Assembly (NCBI RefSeq): GCF_915069625.1 | Contig: NZ_CAJZFD010000002.1 | Span: forward strand, 1-29,479 | Direction of reading: 5' to 3' | Source: an uncultured Veillonella sp. | GTDB taxonomy: Bacteria > Bacillota > Negativicutes > Veillonellales > Veillonellaceae | DNA: 29,479 bases | In this document: positions 17,962 through 25,257 of the stretch, piece by piece | How positions within the stretch are numbered: the stretch's first letter is position 1 | Layout of the letters: each line of letters opens with the position of its first letter | Position numbers and translations under genes: made by a program | The notes under the pieces: generated by a model | The model's database searches: none | The model's input: the letters and a program-made list of their open reading frames with translations, nothing else | Told to the model about the DNA's origin: nothing

Positions 17962-18597
17962 ATGAGACCTTGTCCATATTGTGGACATGAGGTGTTAAAA
18001 AGTGAACGATACTGTCCAAACTGTGGACGTATCCGCAAAGCACCTATTTCGTTAGATAAGTATAGTCTAGGCATGATTGAAAACTTTAAACAATGCTTTG
18101 TTTATAAATACGCTGACTTTGAAGGCCGTGCTAGCCGTAGCGAATATTGGAATTTCTTTTTGATGTACCAATTGCTATTTGTAGCCATTCTGTTTACCTG
18201 TGCGTTCTTGAGCTATATTAGTCCGCTCTCTAGTGCCGTTGGCGTTGGCTTCGGGCTAGTCATTCTTGTACTTATGTCCGTCGTTATGGTCATCCCTAGC
18301 GTAGCTGTTGCAGTACGACGCTTGCACGATCAAGGCCGTTCTGGCGGACTTGTCTTTGTTGGCCTCGTTCCTGTCATTGGTACAATTATATTGTTAGTGT
18401 TAATGGCTCTTCCTGGTGAAAGCCATACAAACCGTTTTGGATTACCAACAGGGCACGTTATTCTTACAAAACAAATGGCTCATGAAATTGGTTTGATTGA
18501 TGCTACACCTACCACAGGCCTTACAGCAGGATTACTATGTGCCATCTTTGTGCTGTGGTTCCTGGTAGATCGATTACTAACGACAAGTGTGATGTAG
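17962..18597 (+). CDS. Zinc-ribbon DUF805 membrane protein
   Basis: This 211-residue protein has an N-terminal zinc ribbon (Cys4, Cys7, Cys18, Cys21 in CPYCGHE and CPNCG) fused to DUF805: ADFEGRASRSEYW near residue 50, four membrane helices and AVRRLHDQGRSGG. The start is the ATG at 17962 with AAGGAG (17950-17955) before it; a 21-codon upstream extension lacks a ribosome binding site and is rejected. The zinc ribbon would lie in the cytoplasm. It is the third DUF805 protein in a row, each with a different accessory part. A terminator follows. Confidence 0.88.
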   Translation: MRPCPYCGHEVLKSERYCPNCGRIRKAPISLDKYSLGMIENFKQCFVYKYADFEGRASRSEYWNFFLMYQLLFVAILFTCAFLSYISPLSSAVGVGFGLVILVLMSVVMVIPSVAVAVRRLHDQGRSGGLVFVGLVPVIGTIILLVLMALPGESHTNRFGLPTGHVILTKQMAHEIGLIDATPTTGLTAGLLCAIFVLWFLVDRLLTTSVM

Positions 18598-18627
18598 TCA
18601 CATAAATAATATATTTTTTTATAAAAG

Positions 18628-18654
18628 AAAGCTCCTACTTAATGTAGGAGCTTT
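18628..18654. terminator. Bidirectional terminator between convergent genes
   Basis: An 11-bp perfect stem (18628-18638 with 18644-18654) has a 5-nt loop and A/T-rich flanks on both sides. It sits five nt from the stop of the convergent lipoprotein gene. Confidence 0.85.
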
Positions 18655-18659
18655 TGGTG

Positions 18660-19304
18660 TTATTTACTACTAGTTAATATACTATCATCAAAGGTGATTT
18701 TATCTATGATGACTAGATTGTGGTTAGATCCGATAGCACGATTACCATATTTATGGAATTTTGTTTCTAACTCAATACGTTTAGCATTTTGCATTTGCTT
18801 TAAAATATCATTAGTTACATCTGGAGATGTTTCTTTTTTATAACGAATACCATTAATTAATAATGTATTGTCTTTTTCAATATATCTAATGATTGTACGA
18901 CCTTCATCGTAGCTGAGTTGATTTTTATACTTATCTTTTTCTTTATCATCTTTTTCATTTTGAGGTGTAATCTCTCTAGCTGTTGTTGTCCGAGAGTCTT
19001 TTTGAAGAATAAAGTTGATGTTATACGTATTATTGGCTTGCTTTACACTATCATCAATTGATGGGAAGAGAGTTCCATGAGGACTAGGGTAGTTTTTCTC
19101 TGATTTATAAAATAGTTTATCTTCTGTTACCATATATTCTTTGCCATTTTCTTGGAATGTTATACGGTACATAACATTGTTGCCATCATAGCCAACCCAA
19201 GTTCCTAGATACTTGTTTTCGCTTTCACTTTTGCCGCAGCCTACAATGATAATAGTAGATAACAGCATAACCATAATTAAGCTAAGTTTAAGAATGTATT
19301 TCAT
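18660..19304 (-). CDS. Lipoprotein of unknown function (paralogue of the upstream gene)
   Basis: The 214-residue protein has a lipoprotein signal peptide with lipobox IVGC (Cys23). The mature part starts with a hydrophilic tether, then YLGTWVGYDGNNVMYRITF, which looks like a small beta-rich domain. A long Lys/Asp/Glu-rich segment follows near residues 120-140. The ending ITFDDSIL resembles FSFNDSIL of the neighbouring lipoprotein, and both share a GTW-Y motif at the same place, so the two are diverged duplicates. It is last in a three-gene operon, 13 nt after the preceding gene. No known function. Confidence 0.82.
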   Translation of the reverse strand: MKYILKLSLIMVMLLSTIIIVGCGKSESENKYLGTWVGYDGNNVMYRITFQENGKEYMVTEDKLFYKSEKNYPSPHGTLFPSIDDSVKQANNTYNINFILQKDSRTTTAREITPQNEKDDKEKDKYKNQLSYDEGRTIIRYIEKDNTLLINGIRYKKETSPDVTNDILKQMQNAKRIELETKFHKYGNRAIGSNHNLVIIDKITFDDSILTSSK

Positions 19305-19317
19305 ATGCCATATCTCC

Positions 19318-19932
19318 TTATTTTGCGGTATCTAAAATAGAATCATTAAAGGAAAAATCAAATTGAATTGTTGGCTTTGGTTTAAAACTACCAAATGTAT
19401 CTTTTTTGCGTTCTTCCACAACAAGTTTTTTCATATCTTCTTTTAAGGCTGGTAAATAGGCTTGAATAGAATTATCGTCAGATTGCTTTTTGAAGATTAC
19501 TTTGTCGAAAACTAAGGTGCCATCTTTTTCGTTATAAATAATTGGTTTAGGACCTACATCTAATTTATTGTCGATAGCAACAGTAAGTTTGTTGTGTAAA
19601 GAATCACTAGACTTTGTTAAGAGATAGTCTGCATTGGCAGGAGCTGTATCCCCGCCATTTTTAGTGTCATCGGCTTCCTCAAGACCACTAGAAAAATAAT
19701 CCATTAAAGGATAATAGGAGTAATCATATAAAGATACTAATAGTTGGCCGTCGATATTTTCAATGATTAATTCTTGAATATCATCTTTATCATTAGTTTT
19801 ATTATAAGCAATCCAAGTGCCTTCAAATTTGCTGTTAGCATTATTGTTTTTGTTATTATTATCACTACCACATGCAGTTACGAAGAGCATCGTAAAAGTG
19901 AGTAATAGTGTAATTATAAAGTTACGTTTCAT
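19318..19932 (-). CDS. Lipoprotein of unknown function (paralogue of the downstream gene)
   Basis: The 204-residue protein has lipobox VTAC (Cys21), followed by an Asn-rich linker typical of lipoprotein tethers. The FEGTWIAYNKTN motif then opens a globular beta-rich domain. The C-terminus FSFNDSILDTAK matches the other lipoprotein. The gene starts 9 nt after the LppM-like gene, and all three are on one minus-strand transcript. No catalytic motif is visible and the function is unknown. Confidence 0.82.
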   Translation of the reverse strand: MKRNFIITLLLTFTMLFVTACGSDNNNKNNNANSKFEGTWIAYNKTNDKDDIQELIIENIDGQLLVSLYDYSYYPLMDYFSSGLEEADDTKNGGDTAPANADYLLTKSSDSLHNKLTVAIDNKLDVGPKPIIYNEKDGTLVFDKVIFKKQSDDNSIQAYLPALKEDMKKLVVEERKKDTFGSFKPKPTIQFDFSFNDSILDTAK

Positions 19933-19941
19933 ATGCTCTCC

Positions 19942-20583
19942 TTATGCTGCATCGCCATAATATTTACGACGTAAGTAGAAAATGTAGCCACCACCAATGA
20001 CAGCAACAATAGCTACGCCGATGCCAATATAGAATAACCAACCGTGGCTTGGTTTAAAAATAAAACGAATATGACTGTTTTGCGTGAAGGTAACAGTATT
20101 TTTATCTGTTAGTGTTCCGGTTTGAACACTTGCTGGATCAATTTCACCAGATACGGTAACTGTTGTTTTGCCTTGAGATGTTCCTAAATCTACAATATAA
20201 GTACCAGAAGTTGTTTTTTCCAAGGCAAGTAAAGGCCCTTGGTTTTTATTCCTTAACGTCATAGCATCTCTAACTTTATTAAGTTCTTCAACGTTGTTGA
20301 ACTTTGAGTTAACAGTCCAAACATTATAAGGTGTTTCATCACCATTATCTACAGTAATCTCTTTTCCTTGATCATCAAGAGCCTTGATGGTATAGTCTTG
20401 AATATTGTATTCATTTATAATTTCTGTAATAGAGTCTTTTGGCAATGGGCCAGCTTGTGAGTTGATTTGAGCATTCCAAGTGCCACTACCATCACTATCA
20501 ATTTTTACATCTGAATCTATTGTGGCACACCCAGATAGTAGTAACATACATAAACTAAGAATCATAAGGGATAATTTTCTCAT
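19942..20583 (-). CDS. LppM-like lipoprotein with C-terminal membrane anchor
   Basis: This 213-residue protein has a lipobox LSGC (Cys19). The mature start, VKIDSDGSGTWNAQI, resembles the LppM/DUF3153 domain, whose members begin with a similar D-G-SG strand. A C-terminal transmembrane helix (about 183-203, WLFYIGIGVAIVAVIGGGY) is followed by RRKYY, so the protein is anchored at both ends with the domain outside the cytoplasmic membrane. It is the first gene of the lipoprotein operon, divergent from 20699. LppM-family function is poorly known; the family assignment is by recollection of motifs. Confidence 0.75.
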   Translation of the reverse strand: MRKLSLMILSLCMLLLSGCATIDSDVKIDSDGSGTWNAQINSQAGPLPKDSITEIINEYNIQDYTIKALDDQGKEITVDNGDETPYNVWTVNSKFNNVEELNKVRDAMTLRNKNQGPLLALEKTTSGTYIVDLGTSQGKTTVTVSGEIDPASVQTGTLTDKNTVTFTQNSHIRFIFKPSHGWLFYIGIGVAIVAVIGGGYIFYLRRKYYGDAA

Positions 20584-20698
20584 AGTATTCCTCTCTTTCG
20601 CACTACAAATATAAACTATCTATAAAATGTTATTTATGATATATTGTACATTAATTAGATAAATCTAGGCAATATGTGCGGTTGAAAGGAATGATGAA

Positions 20699-21358
20699 AT
20701 GTTAATGAAGTTTAAACAGGTTGGTATGTTTAAAAGTATATTAATTATTTTAGTGATAATTTGTGCTTTAGTAGGCGTTGGATACGGCGTATATAAAAAT
20801 ATGACGTATAAGAGTACTCCAGAGTATTCGCTAAAGTTGATTTACGATGTGATTCAAAATGGTGATGAAGAAACATTAAAAAAATTAATTGATATTGATA
20901 CTTTGGCGAATAGGAGATATGAAAAAAAGTTAGCTCTTTATAGACAATTAATAAACGAAGGTAAGGAAAAAGAGATTTTATTTCCCTATAAAAATCGAAA
21001 GGTAAATCTTGCTGAGTTAGAGCATTTATTAGCTAACGACCGTTTTAATAATGATATACATACTATTTTTACAGGTGGTGATGTAGATTCTCTAATGAAA
21101 GGGGAATCTCCAAATGCTAGATTTGTTGAGCATATTCTTATGTTACGTGAAGTTGATAGATTTAAACTAATTTCTTTAGAAACATATAAGATGTCCTCGG
21201 AACAAATTAGCGTTGTAATTGTTGGTTTAGATACAAAAGATAATAACTTGAAAAGTTTGTCTCTAGAAATGAAACAATTGTCAGATGGTATGTGGAAAAT
21301 AGTTTGGTATGATTTTGCTTCTTTTGGATTTCCTGATTTAGAGCGAGATTATAATTAG
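20699..21358 (+). CDS. Membrane-anchored protein of unknown function
   Basis: The 219-residue protein has one N-terminal membrane helix (about 12-32, ILIILVIICALVGVGYGVY). An extracytoplasmic domain follows, starting YSLKLIYDVIQNGDEETLKKLID, reminiscent of DUF2939/NTF2-like domains that begin with a helix and a note of repeated turnover of small domains. It ends with the strand pattern QLSDGMWKIVWYDF. The start ATG has AAGGA eight nt upstream; an earlier ATG at 20691 is out of frame and closes after four codons. It is divergent from the lipoprotein operon, with 115 nt between. The similarity of layout to the C-terminal domain of the 16248 protein is suggestive only. Confidence 0.75.
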   Translation: MLMKFKQVGMFKSILIILVIICALVGVGYGVYKNMTYKSTPEYSLKLIYDVIQNGDEETLKKLIDIDTLANRRYEKKLALYRQLINEGKEKEILFPYKNRKVNLAELEHLLANDRFNNDIHTIFTGGDVDSLMKGESPNARFVEHILMLREVDRFKLISLETYKMSSEQISVVIVGLDTKDNNLKSLSLEMKQLSDGMWKIVWYDFASFGFPDLERDYN

Positions 21359-21401
21359 TCTAATTACTCTAATTAAATAACCATAACTTAGTAGAATCTA
21401 T

Positions 21402-21431
21402 TTGACAATATAGGTCTAGGAGCCCTATAAT
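21402..21431 (+). promoter_or_regulatory. ileS promoter
   Basis: A perfect TTGACA (21402-21407) and a perfect TATAAT (21426-21431) are separated by 18 nt. Transcription is expected to start near 21438, at the head of the T-box leader. Confidence 0.85.
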
Positions 21432-21437
21432 TATCTA

Positions 21438-21711
21438 TTATATGAATATTGCGTTGAAAAAGACGGCACGTCTCAGACGGATTTAGTAGAGACCAAACTC
21501 ATGGGCTGAAAGGTTTGGAAATCTAGAGATTTGCGGATCACTTTGGAGCAAGCAGGAACCCTGCCGGTGAACACCGTTATATGTCTAAGTGGCTTTCACA
21601 ATATGAAGCCTAGTTATTTCGTATGCTCGGAATGTTCTAGCTTTCACAGAAGGTCAGTAGGGTGGTACCACGGATATTACGTCCGTCCCTTCGGGGACGG
21701 GCGATTTTTTT
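21438..21711 (+). promoter_or_regulatory. T-box riboswitch upstream of ileS (expected tRNA-Ile sensor)
   Basis: The T-box core AGGGTGGTACCACGG (21659-21673) lies just before an intrinsic terminator and the ileS gene. An apical-type hairpin pairs CCAAAC (21493-21498) with GTTTGG (21513-21518), and GATTT/AAATC extends it around an AGTAGAGA bulge. The best specifier candidate is ATC (21537-21539), the isoleucine codon. Two small stems follow: GCAGG/CCTGC (21552-21564) and CGGT/ACCG (21565-21576). Unlike the trp leader I find no GATGA kink-turn motif and no clear basal Stem I pairing, so the specifier is tentative. Known behaviour: uncharged tRNA-Ile promotes read-through into ileS. Confidence 0.88.
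21680..21711 (+). terminator. Regulated terminator of the ileS T-box
   Basis: A 10-bp GC-rich stem (21680-21689 with 21694-21703, one G-U pair) is closed by a TTCG tetraloop and followed by a run of T. It competes with the T-box antiterminator. Confidence 0.92.
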
Positions 21712-21729
21712 ATGTAAAAGGAGCACATC

Positions 21730-24564
21730 ATGGATTACGGTAAGACGTTACATTTGCCTGAAACAGAATTCCCAATGCGCGGCAATTTGCCTAAGCGCGA
21801 ACCAGAAATCTTAAAATTCTGGGAAGACAACAAAATTTATCAAAAACGTTTGGAATTGCGTAAAGACGCAAAACCATTCATCTTGCATGATGGCCCTCCA
21901 TATGCGAACGGTAAATTGCATATCGGTCATGCCCTCAACAAAACGTTGAAGGACATCATCATGAAATACAAGACTATGACTGGTCACTATACTCGCTACA
22001 TCCCTGGTTGGGATACGCACGGTTTGCCAATCGAGCATGCGGTTATTAAAAACACTGGTCTTAACCGTCATGAAATGGCGCCTCTTGATTTGCGCAACAA
22101 ATGTAAGGAATATGCATTAGAATGCGTAGAAACTCAAAAACAAGACTTCATTCGCTTTGGTGTATTGGGTGAATGGGATCGCCCTTATTTGACATTGCGT
22201 CCTGAGTTCGAAGTAAAACAACTTGGTATTTTTGGCGAAATGGCAAAACGTGGCCACATCTATAAAGGCCTTAAAACTGTATATTGGTGTACTCACTGTG
22301 AAACTGCATTGGCAGAAGCAGAAATCGAATACGCTGAGAAAAAATCTTTCTCCATCTACGTAAAATTCCCTTACGTATCCGAGAAAAAGGTAACTTTGCC
22401 AGCTGGCGTAGATCCAAAACAAGCATACGCTGTTATCTGGACAACTACTCCTTGGACAATGCCTGCCAACGTAGCAATCTCTGTTAACCCTGAACTTGAA
22501 TATGGCTGGGTAAAAGTAGGCGACGAATACTACTTGATGGCTACTGAACTCGTTGATGCGGCTATGAAAGACATCGGTATTGAAGACTATGAAATCGTAA
22601 ATCGTTTCTCTGGTGCAGATTTAGAATTGGCTGAATTCAAACATCCATTCGTAGAACGTAAATCCACTGTATTGTGTGGTGACCATGTAACACTCGAAGC
22701 AGGTACTGGTTGCGTACATACAGCGCCTGCACACGGTGAAGATGACTTTAACATCGTTCAACGTTACAACAAAGAAGGTAAAGTTGAGCTTCCTATCGTA
22801 TCCCTTGTTAACGAAACTGGTAACTACACTAAACAAGTTGACGACAATCGTTATGGCGATACTGAATTCCCATTAGCTGGCGTGGAAATTCACGATGCAG
22901 AGGTGCCTGTTATCAAAATCTTGGCGCACAACAATGCATTGCTTCACAAATCTAGCTTGCGTCACCAATACGCTCACTGCTGGCGTTGTAAAAACCCTGT
23001 AATCTACCGTGCCACAGAGCAATGGTTCTCCTCTGTAGATGGTTACCGTCAACAAGCTCTAGATGCGATCGACAATCAAGTACAATGGATTCCTAAATGG
23101 GGCCATGACCGTATCTTCAACATGGTTCGCGACCGTGGTGACTGGGTAATTTCCCGTCAACGTATTTGGGGCGTGCCAATTCCTATTTACTATTGTGAAA
23201 GCTGCGGCGAGCACATCATCAACGATGATACTATCAAAGCATTACAAGAAAAAGTAGCTGTAGAAGGCTCCGATGCTTGGTGGGCTCACAGTGCAAAAGA
23301 ATTATTGCCAGAAGGTTTCAAATGTCCTCATTGCGGTCATGATGAGTTCAAAAAAGAAACAGACATCATGGACGTATGGTTTGACTCTGGTTCCTCTTGG
23401 GCTGGCGTACTTGAAGTTAACGGTTTAGATGTACCATGTGCTATGTACCTTGAAGGTTCTGACCAACATCGCGGCTGGTTCAACTCTTCCTTGTTAACTG
23501 CAGTAGCAACAACAGGTAAAGCACCATACAACTCCGTATTGACTCACGGTTTCGTTGTGGACGGCGAAGGTCGCAAAATGTCTAAATCTGTAGGTAATAC
23601 AGTAGCACCAAGCGACATCATCGACGTATACGGCGCCGACGTTATGCGTTTGTGGGTATCCTCCGCAGATTACCAAGCAGACGTACGTTTGTCCAAAGAC
23701 ATCGTAAAACAATTATCCGAAGTATACCGTAAGATCCGTAATACATTCCGCTTCTTATTAGGCAACTTGGATGACTTCAATCCAAACACTGACAAAGTGG
23801 CTTACGCAGATATGTCCGAATTCGATAAATGGGCATTGTTGCGCTTAGAAGAAGTACGTCAAAAGGTTACTGAAGCATATGAAAACTATGAATTCCACAT
23901 GTTGTATCATGCAATTCATAACTTCTGTACAGTAGACTTGAGCTCCATCTACCTTGATGTAATGAAAGATACTATGTATGCTGAAAGCAAAAACAACGTA
24001 GCTCGTCGTTCTGCTCAAACAGCTATGTATGAAATCTTGAAAACATTAGTAGCAATGGTATCTCCAGTACTTTCCTTCACAGCAGAAGAAGTTTGGAAAT
24101 ACATGCCTAAAGAAGAAGGCATGCCTGAATCCGTTATGCTTCAAGATTGGCCACAAGGTCATCCTGAACACTTCAACCAAGAATTGGCTGATAAATGGAA
24201 CCAATTGTTAGACTTGCGTACATCCGTACAAAAAGCATTGGAACTTGCTCGTCAAAACAAAACAATCGGTCACCCATTGGATGCATCCGTTACAGTATAC
24301 GCTGAAGGCGCTGCATTCGACGCATTGAACGCTCTTGGTAAAGACGGCTTGGCTAAACTCGTTATCGTATCCGAAGCTCACATCGTAAATGGCGCTGCTC
24401 CAGCAGAGGCTGTAAAAGACGAAGAAACAGGCGTTGCAACAGTAGTTGCTCCATCTGAACTTGAAAAATGTGAACGCTGCTGGATCCACCGCGATACAGT
24501 AGGCAAAGATAGCGAACACCCTACACTTTGCCATCGCTGTGCAGAGGTTGTTAAATCTCTATAA
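21730..24564 (+). CDS. ileS: Isoleucyl-tRNA synthetase
   Basis: This 944-residue class Ia synthetase charges tRNA-Ile. The ATP-binding HIGH motif is at 64-67 (GKLHIGHALN) and KMSKS at 616-620. The CP1 editing domain contains GTGCVHTAPAHGEDDF, which hydrolyses mischarged Val-tRNA-Ile. The C-terminus ends in a zinc-binding set, Cys914, Cys917, Cys934 and Cys937 (CERC and CHRC). Architecture and length fit the bacterial type sensitive to mupirocin (IleS1) rather than the eukaryote-like IleS2; resistance cannot be judged from this alone. The start has AAGGAG six nt before the ATG. It is a single-gene transcript between its T-box and a terminator. Confidence 0.98.
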   Translation: MDYGKTLHLPETEFPMRGNLPKREPEILKFWEDNKIYQKRLELRKDAKPFILHDGPPYANGKLHIGHALNKTLKDIIMKYKTMTGHYTRYIPGWDTHGLPIEHAVIKNTGLNRHEMAPLDLRNKCKEYALECVETQKQDFIRFGVLGEWDRPYLTLRPEFEVKQLGIFGEMAKRGHIYKGLKTVYWCTHCETALAEAEIEYAEKKSFSIYVKFPYVSEKKVTLPAGVDPKQAYAVIWTTTPWTMPANVAISVNPELEYGWVKVGDEYYLMATELVDAAMKDIGIEDYEIVNRFSGADLELAEFKHPFVERKSTVLCGDHVTLEAGTGCVHTAPAHGEDDFNIVQRYNKEGKVELPIVSLVNETGNYTKQVDDNRYGDTEFPLAGVEIHDAEVPVIKILAHNNALLHKSSLRHQYAHCWRCKNPVIYRATEQWFSSVDGYRQQALDAIDNQVQWIPKWGHDRIFNMVRDRGDWVISRQRIWGVPIPIYYCESCGEHIINDDTIKALQEKVAVEGSDAWWAHSAKELLPEGFKCPHCGHDEFKKETDIMDVWFDSGSSWAGVLEVNGLDVPCAMYLEGSDQHRGWFNSSLLTAVATTGKAPYNSVLTHGFVVDGEGRKMSKSVGNTVAPSDIIDVYGADVMRLWVSSADYQADVRLSKDIVKQLSEVYRKIRNTFRFLLGNLDDFNPNTDKVAYADMSEFDKWALLRLEEVRQKVTEAYENYEFHMLYHAIHNFCTVDLSSIYLDVMKDTMYAESKNNVARRSAQTAMYEILKTLVAMVSPVLSFTAEEVWKYMPKEEGMPESVMLQDWPQGHPEHFNQELADKWNQLLDLRTSVQKALELARQNKTIGHPLDASVTVYAEGAAFDALNALGKDGLAKLVIVSEAHIVNGAAPAEAVKDEETGVATVVAPSELEKCERCWIHRDTVGKDSEHPTLCHRCAEVVKSL

Positions 24565-24576
24565 TCTGTAAATAAG

Positions 24577-24633
24577 AAACCCTTCTCTAACACGTTAGTT
24601 AATTTCAGACTAAGGTGGAATAGAGAAGGGTTT
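24577..24633 (+). terminator. ileS terminator
   Basis: A 13-bp perfect stem (24577-24589 with 24621-24633) is followed by a T-run. The 31-nt loop can form an inner TTAGT/ACTAA stem. Confidence 0.85.
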
Positions 24634-24657
24634 TTATTTTGTTTTGATAGGTTTGCT

Positions 24658-24687
24658 TTGACTGGTTGGTATTATTGTAATTATATT
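24658..24687 (+). promoter_or_regulatory. Candidate promoter upstream of the 25-aa peptide gene
   Basis: TTGACT (24658-24663) and TATATT (24682-24687) are 18 nt apart. If used, it gives a leader of about 235 nt before the small ORF. The rest of 24634-24930 is very AT-rich, without other coding signals. Confidence 0.45.
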
Positions 24688-24714
24688 ATGATTCGAAGTA
24701 GGTACAATAATTAC
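24677..24714. repeat. Inverted repeat overlapping the candidate promoter
   Basis: GTAATTAT (24677-24684) and ATAATTAC (24707-24714) are perfect 8-bp inverted arms, 22 nt apart. The left arm overlaps the candidate -10. It may be an operator pair or chance in AT-rich DNA. Confidence 0.35.
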
Positions 24715-24930
24715 ATTGTTTTATAAACTATTAAAATTTTATAGAAAATTATGAATTCATTGCATGCTATCTTTCTCATAAAACTATCTATAGTAATTAC
24801 TACCTTCTTATTTTCCTCATGAAAAATTAATGTGTAAAAATTTACTCATTTCATATTAAACTTAATATCCTAGTTTAAGATGTTTATAGTTAGTTTAGTT
24901 ATTGTGCTTATATGAGAAGGAGGAAGAGCA

Positions 24931-25008
24931 ATGGTAGCAACTATCGTTAAAGCAATTTTGGCTGCACTTACTGGTTTAGCAAACGCAATCTTGCCTTTAT
25001 TCAAATAA
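24931..25008 (+). CDS. 25-residue hydrophobic amphipathic peptide
   Basis: A 26-codon ORF from ATG 24931 to TAA 25008 encodes a peptide beginning MVATIVKAIL and ending ILPLFK. AGAAGGAGG (24915-24923), the strongest type of ribosome binding site, lies about seven nt upstream, and a perfect intrinsic terminator begins 18 nt after the stop. The peptide is helix-prone and has no acidic residue, with Lys7 and Lys25. The polar positions Thr4, Lys7, Thr14, Asn18 and Lys25 fall on one face (steps of 3-4 and 7), so the helix is amphipathic with a narrow polar strip. There is no leader or cleavage signal. Size and character resemble phenol-soluble modulins, leaderless bacteriocins, or small membrane toxins of type I toxin-antitoxin systems. 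Which, if any, is unknown. Confidence 0.72.
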   Translation: MVATIVKAILAALTGLANAILPLFK

Positions 25009-25025
25009 CAATTTCATTCCCCAGA

Positions 25026-25058
25026 AAAAAGACCACCCAGCTTGCGGGTGGTCTTTTT
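25026..25058 (+). terminator. Terminator of the small peptide gene
   Basis: A perfect 13-bp stem (25026-25038 with 25046-25058) has a 7-nt loop. It ends in a T-run, so the small ORF is an independent transcription unit separate from the barrel genes. Confidence 0.92.
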
Positions 25059-25139
25059 CTTATGCCTGAAAATAGAAATCAATTTGTAACATAATGATTT
25101 AGAGAATCTTTAAGTGTCGTTTAACTATAAGGAGTTATA

Positions 25140-25168
25140 TTGACTATAGAAACAAGCATACCTATAAT
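25140..25168 (+). promoter_or_regulatory. Promoter of the inverse-autotransporter cluster
   Basis: TTGACT (25140-25145) and TATAAT (25163-25168) have an optimal 17-nt spacer. The resulting leader is about 80 nt before the first barrel gene. Confidence 0.8.
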
Positions 25169-25257
25169 GAAGATGAATTAACCATGAAATGAACGTGAAG
25201 AACGGGCAGTGTTGTGTGGTTTTATTTCTTATGCAAAACGAGGGGAGCGTATAAGTC

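Noticed and set aside
21531..21743. 70-codon ORF ahead of ileS
   Set aside because: It runs through the T-box leader and terminator and into the ileS start; base conservation there is explained by RNA structure.
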